The position numbers were made by a program, and so were the translations under genes. From Tubiluchus corallicola (lineage: Eukaryota > Priapulida > Priapulimorpha > Priapulimorphida > Tubiluchidae): DNA of 62,000 nucleotides. The first letter of the stretch is position 1, and the number at the start of each line of letters is the position of its first letter. The notes under the pieces are model-generated. The model ran no database searches and was not told the DNA's origin. It saw only the letters and a list, made by a program, of their open reading frames with translations. The stretch spans positions 1 through 62,000 of the forward strand of contig JAQGDQ010000152.1 of NCBI GenBank assembly GCA_030141605.1, in the 5' to 3' direction. Positions 24,401 to 39,431 of the stretch are shown one piece after another.

Positions 24401-26480
24401 TTCTAATTGCCCTACTCCAATGTTATCACTAAATAAAGAAGGAATTTGTCCTGCTTTTTTACACCCAGAAGAGAAGTTTTGTCCTAATAAATCATGCTAT
24501 AACGACATTAACTGTCCTGCAGATAAAAAATGTTGTTATTTGGACACATGTGGCACTGTATGCTATAGCCCATTGATGTTTGAACTAAAGCCTGGCATAT
24601 GTATTGACAAAATTGGCTTAAGAAAGTGTCCTTTTCATAAATGTGTCAAAGATTCAGATTGTCAAGGATCAGAAAAATGTTGTCCGTCTGCTCGATGTGG
24701 TAATGTGTGCTCAATTCCAATACTTGCGGGCTTGCAGTTATGTACTTACAATATAAAAGAGTGTAGTCTAATGTGTGACTTCGGATATGCAGTTGACGCT
24801 GAGACCCTTTGTCCTATTTGTAAGTGTAAACATTCTCCATGTGAAGGTGTCGTCTGTCCTGGTTCGCAGGTTTGCAATACAGTTATTGTAAAGTGTGGAG
24901 GCATTTCTTGTCCTGTGCTTGTAAGATGCGAAGACATTCAAAGAAACAAAGTAGGCAACTGTCCTGATTCAAATAAGCTGACATTGAGTGAGTGCCCCAG
25001 GTTATCATGTAACACTGATGTGGAATGTCCTGCAGAAGAAAAATGCTGTTCATCTAAATCATGTGGCCGAATTTGTTCCACACCAATATTTACCAAGTGC
25101 CAGGTTGAGCAGGCAAATAGTGACCACTTATTGTTACAGTCACACCTACTAGATTACGTTCATCGACCGAAGTGTCTAAGCAATGGAGAATATAGTCCGT
25201 TCCAGTTTCATAATAGAGGTGGTTATGCTTGGTGTGTTACGAAACAGGGTTATCCTATTCCCGGAACAAAACTGTCCACAGACTTTTTACAACGAACAAT
25301 GTGTATAGAAGCTAGACGGAGTAATCGAATATGCCGGAATTCTATAGAATATTATTTTGATGAGTGTCAAGAACATTTTTGCAGCCATGATAATGACTGC
25401 AATGAAACAGAACTGTGCTGCGAGAGTTTACGTTGCGGGAAGGTTTGCTCCATTCCTTTGCTCACTGGTCAAAGTTTATGCGACTTTGATGAAACAAACT
25501 GCCCCACGAAATGTATTTTTGGTTATTCAGTAGAGAGGACTACTCTTTGTCCTACTTGTAAATGCAAACCGTCTCCATGTAAAATAATAAAGTGTCTGCC
25601 GTCACAGCAGTGTAAAGCCATCGATGTACAATGTGGATCTGGAGTGTGTCCAAAACTTGCGAAATGTTTTTTTGAGAAAGTAAGAAAGGTTGGAAGTTGC
25701 CCTAGTGAAGAAACGTTTACTGTTAAACAATGTCCTAAACATTTCTGTGACAATGATGGAGATTGCGTAGCAGAGAAAAAATGTTGTCATTTTATAAACT
25801 GTGGTTCTGTTTGCTCTGCTCCGCATTTAACTGCCTGCCAAGTGGAACAAGCAAACTTCGACATGCTGTCAGGAACAGAGACACGAATTATGTCTGAAGA
25901 ACTATACCGGCCACAGTGTTTGAGTAATGGTGATTATCAGTCAGTGCAAATTAACTTACATAGTAAGCGATTGTGGTGCGTTACAAGCAAAGGGGAGAAA
26001 ATTCCAGGTACAATGCAAACATCAGGTTCACCCTTCATTGGATGCTCCGTTGCTAGAGATGTTAACTGTAGCGTAAGCAGCGAATGTGAAGTCGAGTGCC
26101 TGCATGGGTATGAGAGTCATGCTGAAACTCTTTGCCCCATCTGTAAATGCAAAGCTTCTCCATGCGAACGTGTTGTTTGTCCAAAAAACAACCAAATGTG
26201 TATGCTAACAAGTGCAGATTGTGGTGCACAGGTAAAGAATTGTCCAAAACTTATCAAATGTGTTTCTTTAGAAGATATAGAAGCTTTTGCTGGTGGTGAT
26301 ACTGGAAAGGGCACCGTAGAAGAGGAAGCTCCGTCTTTCAAAAAACTTGTATGGATTTATATCGCTATAATTACTTGCTGCTTTGGAATTTTTTGCATTT
26401 TACAGAAAAAATGTATTAAGAGACGTCGCGGTACTCAAGATTTTGATTGGCTTTTTTCTGCTTATGAGACAAATATGTGA
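14617..26480 (+). CDS. Giant EGF / thyroglobulin-1 / WAP / antistasin transmembrane protein, single exon (frameshift at 20416-20418)
   Basis: About 3950 residues are encoded without an intron. An AG at 14615-14616 opens the exon inside an EGF domain. Seven full EGF domains follow, then nine super-modules of thyroglobulin type-1, WAP arrays, antistasin and a six-cysteine module (listed separately), then a transmembrane helix and a 24-residue basic tail. WAP domains show the C-x5-C-x5-CC core followed by CG-x-(V/I)-C. Thyroglobulin domains show CQ-IEQAN at the start and WCV-x6-PGT/PGS. These families are best known as inhibitors of serine proteases (WAP, antistasin) and cysteine proteases (thyroglobulin-1), so I infer a cell-surface protease-inhibitor array. 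The frame shifts by one extra C in TGCCCAC; the domain continues perfectly after it. Two AATAAA signals follow at 26661 and 26675. No upstream exon of matching phase (2) was found, so the N-terminus is unresolved. Confidence 0.85.
15491..16908 (+). other. Super-module 1: Tg1, six WAP, antistasin, Cys module
   Basis: Thyroglobulin type-1 is at about 15563-15770, WAP domains at about 15790-16700, antistasin (C-x5-C-x3-C-x2-GY) at about 16717-16810, and the module C-x4-C-x5-C-x6-C-x4-C-x5-C at 16818-16908. The first WAP has an altered middle with an extra insertion. Confidence 0.85.
16909..18393 (+). other. Super-module 2: WAP, Tg, six WAP, antistasin, Cys module
   Basis: One WAP (about 16930-17055) precedes the thyroglobulin domain (about 17072-17280). 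Six WAP follow to about 18195, then antistasin and the six-cysteine module ending CPKLAKC. This WAP-Tg-WAPn-antistasin-Cys order is the basic repeat of the protein. Confidence 0.85.
18394..18963 (+). other. Super-module 3 (short): WAP, Tg, antistasin, Cys module
   Basis: One WAP (about 18415-18545), one thyroglobulin (about 18556-18745), then antistasin and the module ending CPKLAEC. It has no internal WAP array. Confidence 0.85.
18964..20452 (+). other. Super-module 4: degenerate WAP, Tg, six WAP, antistasin, Cys module with frameshift
   Basis: The leading WAP (about 18980-19100) is shortened after its CC pair. The thyroglobulin lies at about 19108-19335 and six WAP run to about 20240. The antistasin ends near 20350. 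The Cys module is interrupted by the extra C in the run at 20416-20418, and the second reading frame continues with S-D-F-C-P-K-L-A-K-C. Confidence 0.85.
20453..21922 (+). other. Super-module 5: WAP, Tg, six WAP, antistasin, Cys module
   Basis: Leading WAP about 20470-20595, thyroglobulin about 20600-20808, six WAP to about 21710, antistasin about 21728-21820, module ending CPKLPKC. Confidence 0.85.
21923..23415 (+). other. Super-module 6: WAP, Tg, six WAP, antistasin, Cys module
   Basis: The leading WAP (about 21940-22075) reads NSGWIC where CG is expected. The thyroglobulin is at about 22084-22290 and six WAP run to about 23205. One of them has lost a cysteine (SSYPSQFC). Antistasin and the module end CPKLGKC. 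Confidence 0.85.
23416..24930 (+). other. Super-module 7: WAP, Tg, six WAP, antistasin, Cys module
   Basis: The leading WAP is at about 23465-23600 and the thyroglobulin (CLIEQSN start) at about 23610-23810. In the six-WAP array two central domains (about 24130-24420) are divergent, with CATTC and CSSNC instead of CGxVC. Antistasin and the module end CPVLVRC. Confidence 0.8.
24931..25667 (+). other. Super-module 8: WAP, Tg, one WAP, antistasin, Cys module
   Basis: Leading WAP about 24955-25085, thyroglobulin about 25096-25305, a single WAP about 25328-25460, then antistasin and the module ending CPKLAKC. Confidence 0.85.
25668..26262 (+). other. Super-module 9: WAP, Tg, antistasin, Cys module
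   Basis: WAP about 25693-25825, thyroglobulin about 25836-26045, antistasin about 26064-26150, and a slightly lengthened module ending CPKLIKC next to the membrane. Confidence 0.85.
26340..26480 (+). other. Transmembrane helix and basic cytoplasmic tail
   Basis: About 20 hydrophobic residues (LVWIYIAIITCCFGIFCILQ) are followed by KKCIKRRRG and a tail ending Y-E-T-N-M before TGA. The basic residues fit a type I topology with the inhibitor array outside. Confidence 0.85.
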
Positions 26481-26660
26481 AAGCTGCGAGTTTGCTTAAT
26501 ATTCAAAATTATGTAGACTTATCAAGTCCAAATTATATTATTTATTTTAAGCAACCATAATTTAATAGATTACAGGGGATTACAAGTCACATCTTTCATA
26601 TTAGAATCGTGTGTCATGTATATAGTGAAAAATGAAATAATCTGTATAGCTATTGAAACT

Positions 26661-26680
26661 AATAAATTTCTGGTAATAAA
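26661..26680 (+). terminator. Polyadenylation signals of the giant gene
   Basis: AATAAA occurs at 26661-26666 and 26675-26680, about 180-200 bases after the stop codon. Confidence 0.65.
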
Positions 26681-27060
26681 ACATTTTTTATAGTTCTTCA
26701 ACTGTCCATTTATAAACACCAATAATGACTACAGCTAAAATTCGTTCTAGGTTTGAAAGTGCTGACAATTGTAAAATATACTTAGTCGTTTCAAAGAAAA
26801 AGGCACTTTACAGTTTAATTTAATTAAATTTATTTGCACATTTGACAGCCAGCGAATATTATTGCGACTTTAGTTAGTATTCACTTAACTACACTAGAAT
26901 TAAAAATAGTTAGTTAAAATTAGTTAATTAAAATAAAGCTTTGCATATGATTACAATCAGCATAAGAGTGAATTGCAGTAAAAAAAATAGTTATAGTAGA
27001 AAAGACACACGAAACAAAACAAAAAAGTACGCTACAAATTAACTGAATGAAATACACAAA

Positions 27061-27450
27061 TTAAGGAAATATTTTCAATCTGTCATTAAAATCACATCTG
27101 TCTAAGGCAGATTTGAAAGCTTTAATTGAATTTGGCTGAACAGATTCTTCTGGCAGTGCGTTCCACAACGATATTGCTTGTACAAAAAAATTATTTTATC
27201 TTACAATTTTACAACAATGTGGCAGAAGTAATTTGTATCCGTGACCCCGGGTAGAATTGATGCTAAAAGTGAAACAATTATTAGATGGGTTAACATCGAT
27301 CAGATATGAATCAGTTCGTGCAATTTCAATAGTCAAGTATGCTTTCAAACAGCTGTATGTTCTAAAGATTCTATGGGCACCCAGTTTGCAAGAATATAAA
27401 ACTATCATCAGTATTTTACAATCTTTCTGAAATAAATGAAACACGTTCAT
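27061..27450 (-). mobile_element. Non-LTR retrotransposon ORF2 C-terminal remnant
   Basis: On the minus strand the frame reads R-G-H-G-Y-K-L-L then N-F-F and WNALPEESV, an SIKAFKSALDRC segment and a TAA at 27061-27063. The RGH...NFF...WN-x-LP...FK-x-x-LD pattern is the standard tail of reverse-transcriptase ORFs in CR1/RTE/Jockey-like LINEs. An in-frame TAA at 27196-27198 shows it is dead. The upstream RT core is absent, as expected for a 5'-truncated copy inserted in minus orientation. Confidence 0.75.
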
Positions 27451-27559
27451 TAACTAAACCCTGCATTGGGTTAGTTTTATATATATATACAGAATTAAAT
27501 TTACACAATAGATTTTAGTCATAGTTACATCATAATTACATCCTGGTGCTAAAATATTG

Positions 27560-27740
27560 TGGCGGGTGGCAGGATCAAACTGTCACGGGCTTCGTGAAAA
27601 TGTAGTGTATTGAATATAAAATCGCGTGGGCCAATCAGAGCTCAGTTTTCTAGGCCAATTTTCTCGAGCGTGTAACCTGTTCTCGTAGATTCGAGGGCAG
27701 TGCGTTCCGGTAATGTTCGGCTTCGGTTTCATTTTGTTTT
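27560..27740 (+). promoter_or_regulatory. CCAAT-containing promoter-like segment
   Basis: A locally GC-rich stretch with GGCCAATCAGAGC (CCAAT box) near 27630, between two AT-rich flanks. It could be the promoter of the downstream LRR gene or part of an older insertion. There is no direct evidence for a start site. Confidence 0.3.
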
Positions 27741-28753
27741 TCTCTTCTCGGTTGCTGTTATTAAGTGATTCAGTAATTTTTGGTTTAACCCCTTGGTTTG
27801 CATTTTGACTCGACGCGTAAGTGTCAGCTGTAAACTGCTGTTAAGTGTTACATTTTACTGTTTTTCTTTCTTTTCTTTTTTTATAATTTTCGTTAGTTAA
27901 CTATGAATACTCGCTATCATTGACAGCATCACAATATTAATGCTCGAAAATAAGATATTAATGGTATTAGGTTTCTTCAGAAAATAAAAACGAAGTTACT
28001 TGAATAATCAAATATAAAGAGAAGAAGATTGAAAAAACGACCAAATAACAATCACAAAACGACCAGGAATGGAAGTTGAACTAAATAAACAGAGTAATAT
28101 GAAAATAGCTCACCGATTTTCTGCTTTATCATGCAGAGTGAAACAAACAGAACACGAAAAGAAGTAAAAATGACGGGGAATTGTATGACCATACCAGAAC
28201 GAAAACCTTGCATGAATTAGAAGAATGAGATTAATATCAGATCAAAAACTATTAAAATTTTCAGTGAGAAATTTCTGACAATAAAAATGATAGCATAGAT
28301 ACATTTAAATGAAAATATTGGCAATAGAGCTGAATGGAAAAGAATAAAGTTAGATAAACAAGTAAACTGTATCACCTCTACATTGCTTTACTTTACTGAT
28401 ACATTTTACTGTATCTAAAATTCTAGTAATATTTTCTTTGTGGCAGCAGATGCTTTAAATGACATTATATAACAAAAATAATTTAAAAACACAATATTTA
28501 TTAACGTGAAGTTCTTGCTGTTGAGTTTTTCCAGCCTTCCAAAGTGAGTTTTATTAGCCAACGTTGTCACAGTGCAAAAAATAGTCTGATACAAATTGTT
28601 TGTGACAAAATTTTCTCACGAAAGAGTACTTTTGAGGGAAGAAAACTGTGGAGAATCTCAATAAAACATTTATTTGATGACACGCAACCATATGACTGCT
28701 TTTTATTGGTCTGACCTCATTTTGTCAGATTTAATAAAAATCAGAGTTTGACA

Positions 28754-28931
28754 AACATTTTATCAAGCCTGGAGACACGCAAAACTCAGACGAATTGATG
28801 CTGACAGATTTTGCATTATTTGCATTCCATTCAAACTGGTAAGACCCGTTCTTCTGCATAAAATTTTCTGTTTGAAAGTTGCTAAAACAGCATTTTATCA
28901 CGCCTGGAGATACACAAAACTCAGACAAATC
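28754..28931 (+). repeat. Duplicated 43-44 bp segment with spacer
   Basis: A segment containing CATTTTATCA...GCCTGGAGA...AAAACTCAGAC occurs at 28754-28796 and again at 28888-28931. An AATTTTCTGTTTG segment is also repeated after each, so the period is about 135 bases. Confidence 0.7.
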
Positions 28932-29209
28932 GGTAAGAAATTTTCTGTTTGGAAGCCCCAGATTGTTTTATATCATTCGTAGTTACAGCAAAATTCCCAT
29001 TGACAGTTCTGTCTCATTTATATTCTTTCTCCTGATGGCAAAGCATTTTCTGCATTGTCTGTAGTCTACTATGTAAAACGTCGTGGAACAAAAGCTTATT
29101 GTTGAAAATAATCAGCTTTTTCTAAATTTGGAATTCGTCAGTTTTGGAGAATGCTTTCACAATGAAAAATTCGTTCTCGACTTTTCCGTGGTCTTTATAA
29201 AAAATTCGA

Positions 29210-32200
29210 ATGATGGATCAAAGCATGGAGAACCTTGTGGTGTTGCTTTTTATAATTTTTACTTTATTTAAACCAGCCATATGCAGGAAATGTAAGACGA
29301 CAGACGATGAAATCAGTCAGATTTCACCTTGCGTATTTGCAAATACCCGAAATCCTAACTGTGGTTCAGTCTTGTGCCCGGATTTGACGAAACAGGCATT
29401 AGCTACCTTTTCCGCTTCACGTGTGAAAATCAAAATAAGGCAAATTCGTGTTGCTCGATATGCAGATACTGAATTACCAGAGCATTTTCTGGCTGGTTTT
29501 GATGTTGCATTTCTAATTATTGAAAAGACACAAGTGGAACAATTAACAAAAGGATGCATTTATGATGACTTCCGTCATCTTAGGATTATAGAGATAAAGA
29601 ACAATGCCTGGCTGAAATTTATACATCCCAAAGCATTTAGCAGACTTTCTGCTCTTACAAGTATTCATATTAAGAAAAATCCAAATTTGACTGCATTAGA
29701 TTTTGACTTGACTGCGTCACCAAATTTGACATCACTTATTATAGCAGAATGTACAAGTCTAGAAAGACTCACACCAACCTTCAGTTCAAACATAAAGCCT
29801 GGACGGCCATACATTAGATTCTATAGTAAGTATTGATTAAAGGCAAGTTCGGAGTAGCATTAGCAATCTTGAAAACATAATTTTGTCGTAAATAATTAAC
29901 TAACAGTTACTATAGTTCTTAATAAATAATTAAAGAGAAATCAATTTCATTTTCTTGGTTTATTTAATTTTCTGTAGATTCGTCATTACATTTCGGTGCT
30001 ATATAAGTTATAAAGGTTTAGCAAGTAATTATTTTGAAGCTCTTATTAAATTATCACAAAATGTGTTAGTAATTTCAAAGCAACAATTATTTAGTAAATG
30101 TTCGAACAATCTGCAGTATGCCTGCTGTTTTTTTAAGAAATCTAAGTACGTAGAAGCCTCCCTGAAGAATATGAGCGAATGAATTGTGTACAATGTGCAC
30201 CAACTTGAACCAATTTATATACCGATTTTGTACATTGATGATACCAAGAGGTGAACGGTGGCTGCTCAAATTTAGCGTCATTTCTAAACGGCAACATATG
30301 TCCTTTTTTGAAAGAAATTAGTGTTGTTTGTTTCAAATTCTTTTACTACGAAAATATTAGTAAGAATCTATTGTTTGACTGTCATTTCGTGTTTATTGTT
30401 GTTATTCGCCAATCGAACAGCATCCAGTGTGAGAGTCATTTCCTTCGGGTTTACAATCTGGTTCCTATTAGCCAACAATGGCCATTTCATTGCTATTAGA
30501 ACCGACAATTTTGGTGTCTAAATATATGTTTTCAAGATTAAGCAATCCACACCTAGCGATTAAAAGCTCCTACAACACCCAAAAATTTAGGATTCCATGG
30601 TGGCTGATAATGCAGCTGTTCAATCATGTAATATATATTCTGTAGTACATATACCATCTAATGTACATATGACAGTGTCCTTGGGTGTATGGATATTGGT
30701 TTTCAAGGTAGAGGAATTCATTTGCATTAAGTAAATTTTCAGACAGTTGAACAGACACACAGATAGCCCTAATCGCATCTTTAAGCCACTGTTTTGTTGG
30801 TGGTAGTATTGCTTCTATTAGCAGGCTGCCAGACACTCAAAGCAGCAAAAGTGATGGTAACACAGTATTTTGTATTGGGAATATATCACGTATGTACGTC
30901 CACACACGTTGCCACTCACTGTTGAGTTTGTTAGCTTGGAAAGAAGTCAGCTGAAAAACAATCCAAACAGATTTTATGAATCCTTGTTTATTATGTTGTG
31001 TCTACAGCAGACAGAGATTCTCTGTCACAGTCAGGGCCACATTAGGACAAAACTGGGGAACTCATTTGGAGACTTTCTGCTATAAGCTAATTGCTAAGGC
31101 TCAAAACACCTTGTGAGTTTGATGCCTAATGCTGTAGCGTTCAATGTGGTTGGCAAGTCTGCTCCGTGGATTTCTTTCTTCACTAGTTAACTTTTTTGCT
31201 AACTTTGTTAGTTTTTGGTAAAACTAGTGAAGTGAACAATACCTGTACCCCAACAGTATTCAGCCTACATCAAGTTTAATGTGTTCTAACAGTGTTCAAA
31301 TATAAGATTAGATCTTTTATCATAGTTGATATTATTCAATATTTTAAGCTTCGTATTACTACTGCAAACTGCGCAAAGTAAAACCTCGAATATAAAAATA
31401 AAGTAAATGTGAGAAAATGCATCCAGGTAGGTTTTCTTTGAATCTTTTGTCTGTGAACAAATCTTTACCTGTTTCTCGAATTGATATGCATTTGCATGCC
31501 TACCATGAGTTGATACTACTACTTTATCATGAAATTCCACAGTGGCAAAAAATAAAAAGCTTAGCCAGATTAACCAAAAAAAAGGCCTACTTTCCTAGAA
31601 TATTGTTAGTAGTATGGACGCATCATCTTATGACATCTCTCCTGTGTTTAGCATGCGAAATTGTCTTGGGGCTATCACGAACGTATTCAGTACAAAAGGC
31701 GTGTTACCTGTTAGCCTGTTCAACATGTAATCATGTATGTTCAAAAACACCTTTCCCTCATCAGTCTTTGACTGTGAGTTTTTAAAGAGTCCTTGGAGTT
31801 CTAAACATATCTGCAGTACCAGATCCCACAAGTAAATTGGCGTTAGCTTGGAGTCTAAACACACAGAGCTACTCTATGCATTGTGCCAGAATGGAAAACT
31901 TGGGAATGACACTAAATTAAGAATTGAAAAATAGAATGGATTTCATGCCGAGAAAAGGTATTTAGGTGAGTAGATCACCGTTCAGCACCAGGTAGAACAT
32001 TGACGCCTTAAAAAATCAACAATTATTGTTCTTTGCCGATATAATTTGTTCACTTTTTGCAAATTTTCAGGAAATGGTTTAATCTGTGATTGCAATTTAC
32101 TGTGGCTACGAGAGGGTAAATTCAGACCAGTTTACTTAGACTGCACGCTGCCTGTCCCGAAAATCAATGCCTCATTAAAAGATATTACGACTACATGCAT

Positions 32201-33149
32201 GAATGCAACACTACCACCAGTAACAGGTGAGTAAGTAAAAGTAAAGATATTATCTCTACACCAGGAATTTGCAGAACAGGCACCACCTATGGTCAAAAAT
32301 GATAATGTTGTTTTAGTGGTAGTAATCACTGTCTAATGTTGGAGGTTATCATGATAATAGTGACTAGAACTTATGGGATGAGAACATCTAAGCTCTAATG
32401 TTATTTGAAATGCTGGCTTAATCGCTACAAATGACCACTCAGGATATTGCAGACATTACGGCATATTTTCACTGACAGCATGTTAATTAAGTAGTATCCA
32501 TCAGAACCATCAGATCCAAAAGCCTAACTACACTCATAAAAAATGCACAGCTACTTTACAAAATGGAGTGTTTAAGCCAAGGTAGACTGAAACAGTGTGG
32601 CTAAAAATAAACAGAATTCTATTACCCACGGGATATTTTGTGATTTTATCTCACATACATTTGTGCTCTAGGAATAGTTTTTTCTTGTTTTCTATAAACT
32701 AATATTCAGATAATCTCACTAACAGTGCGCTTGTTAAGACAAACAGTTCTCATGACAACCAGCATCTGGCAAATTATTATGTTTTAATATTTTTTATCTT
32801 GTATTTAAGGTCTGGCGACAGCAAATGCTAATACGGTGACTAATAGTGATGCGGTTGCTAAGGATGCTAAGGTTGCTAAGGCTACTATTTTTGAGATGGT
32901 GGGAATAAAACTTAGGTGTCCCATTTACAGATTATCGGATGGGTGGCATTTACCGTGTGGCTAATGTTACTTCTTGTGTGTTCTTCACTTAACTTGCAGA
33001 GTGAAGGCAAGAAAAATTTGTGTAAAAAATTTTTGATTGCAATTGCTTCAGGTGGGACACTTTCTGTAATCAATTGGCAACGCCATGAAGCTCAAAATTT
33101 AGAGAAATTAGGAAAACGTTTTTTTAGAGGCCAACTATCCCTGAGATAA
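29210..33149 (+). CDS. Leucine-rich repeat protein, secreted or single-pass membrane
   Basis: Exon 1 is 29210-29825 (ATG at 29210 or 29213, donor GTAAGT). Exon 2 is 32071-32226, exon 3 probably 32810-32871 and exon 4 32931-33149. The first two junctions are phase 1; the last would be phase 0 across a 59-base intron. Exon 1 encodes a signal peptide (MENLVVLLFIIFTLFKPAIC), a cysteine-rich cap and weak LRRs (F-R-H-L-R-I-I-E-I, LTSIHI-x-x-NPNL, LTSLIIAEC). Exon 2 joins exactly at N-G-L-I-C-D-C-N-L-L-W-L, the hallmark of an LRR C-terminal cap. Exon 4 encodes a hydrophobic helix (IIGWVAFTVWLMLLLVC) and a basic tail ending in TGA. If the mini-intron is not removed, exon 3 ends at a TAA after G-W-H-L-P-C-G. 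The ligand is unknown; an extracellular recognition role is inferred. Confidence 0.7.
29826..32070 (+). other. LRR gene intron 1
   Basis: 2.2 kb between a GTAAGT donor and a TTTTCAG acceptor. I see no exon, and the LRR and its cap join seamlessly without one. Confidence 0.6.
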
Positions 33150-33185
33150 CAACGCAAAATGCCCATGTAACACGACCTTTTTGCA

Positions 33186-33191
33186 AATAAA
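33186..33191 (+). terminator. Polyadenylation signal of the LRR gene
   Basis: AATAAA lies 37 bases after the TGA of the membrane-anchored reading frame. Confidence 0.6.
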
Positions 33192-33206
33192 GTTGTCTTA
33201 GTAGGT

Positions 33207-33747
33207 TTTTTGGTTTATTAAATAACTATTATTTAACATGAATTCGCCTCACGGATCATGTGGCTCCTGAAAGCTTTTTTTCAAGCATTTTCCAGTACTA
33301 AGAGCACCATGTGATTTTTATAGCTTCATTATTGGTTTTGGTTCCTGGTGAGTGAACGGAGACTGTTCACTTCATTAAGTGTAGTGTCAAATGTCTCTAC
33401 ATCATCTGCTGAGAAGTCATTAAACAAAAACATTTACAGATATCGGAATTTATGCACCACAACACGCTCGTTGATAAAAAAGACATTTACAAATGCCACT
33501 TTTCTAGAGAAACCTAAGTAAAAGGTTACAGCTTTATACGTTCATCGTTTCAAAGCAGTGTTTATCTTTATGGAAGAATTCCTTAATGCAAAATTTTCAA
33601 CAATAATTTAAAACGTCTCCATCACTGCCTTCCTATTATTTATTACATCCTTGTCTATAAACTGGAATAGGTTATTTTGCCAATACATGATGTGCCATTT
33701 TTGGAATTTATGTATATCTAGCTACATTTAGTTGTATCTTTTTCCAG
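33207..33747. other. Spacer between LRR terminal exon and tectonin exons
   Basis: No recognisable coding sequence or promoter. If the two genes are separate, the tectonin start must lie here or in the first intron. Confidence 0.4.

Positions 33748-39431
<5,684 letters not shown>

Larger units (their letters stand above)
27451..29209. other. Intergenic region upstream of the LRR gene
   Basis: No coding sequence is recognised. It holds a more GC-rich promoter-like patch (27560-27840) and a duplicated segment (28754-28931). Confidence 0.5.
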
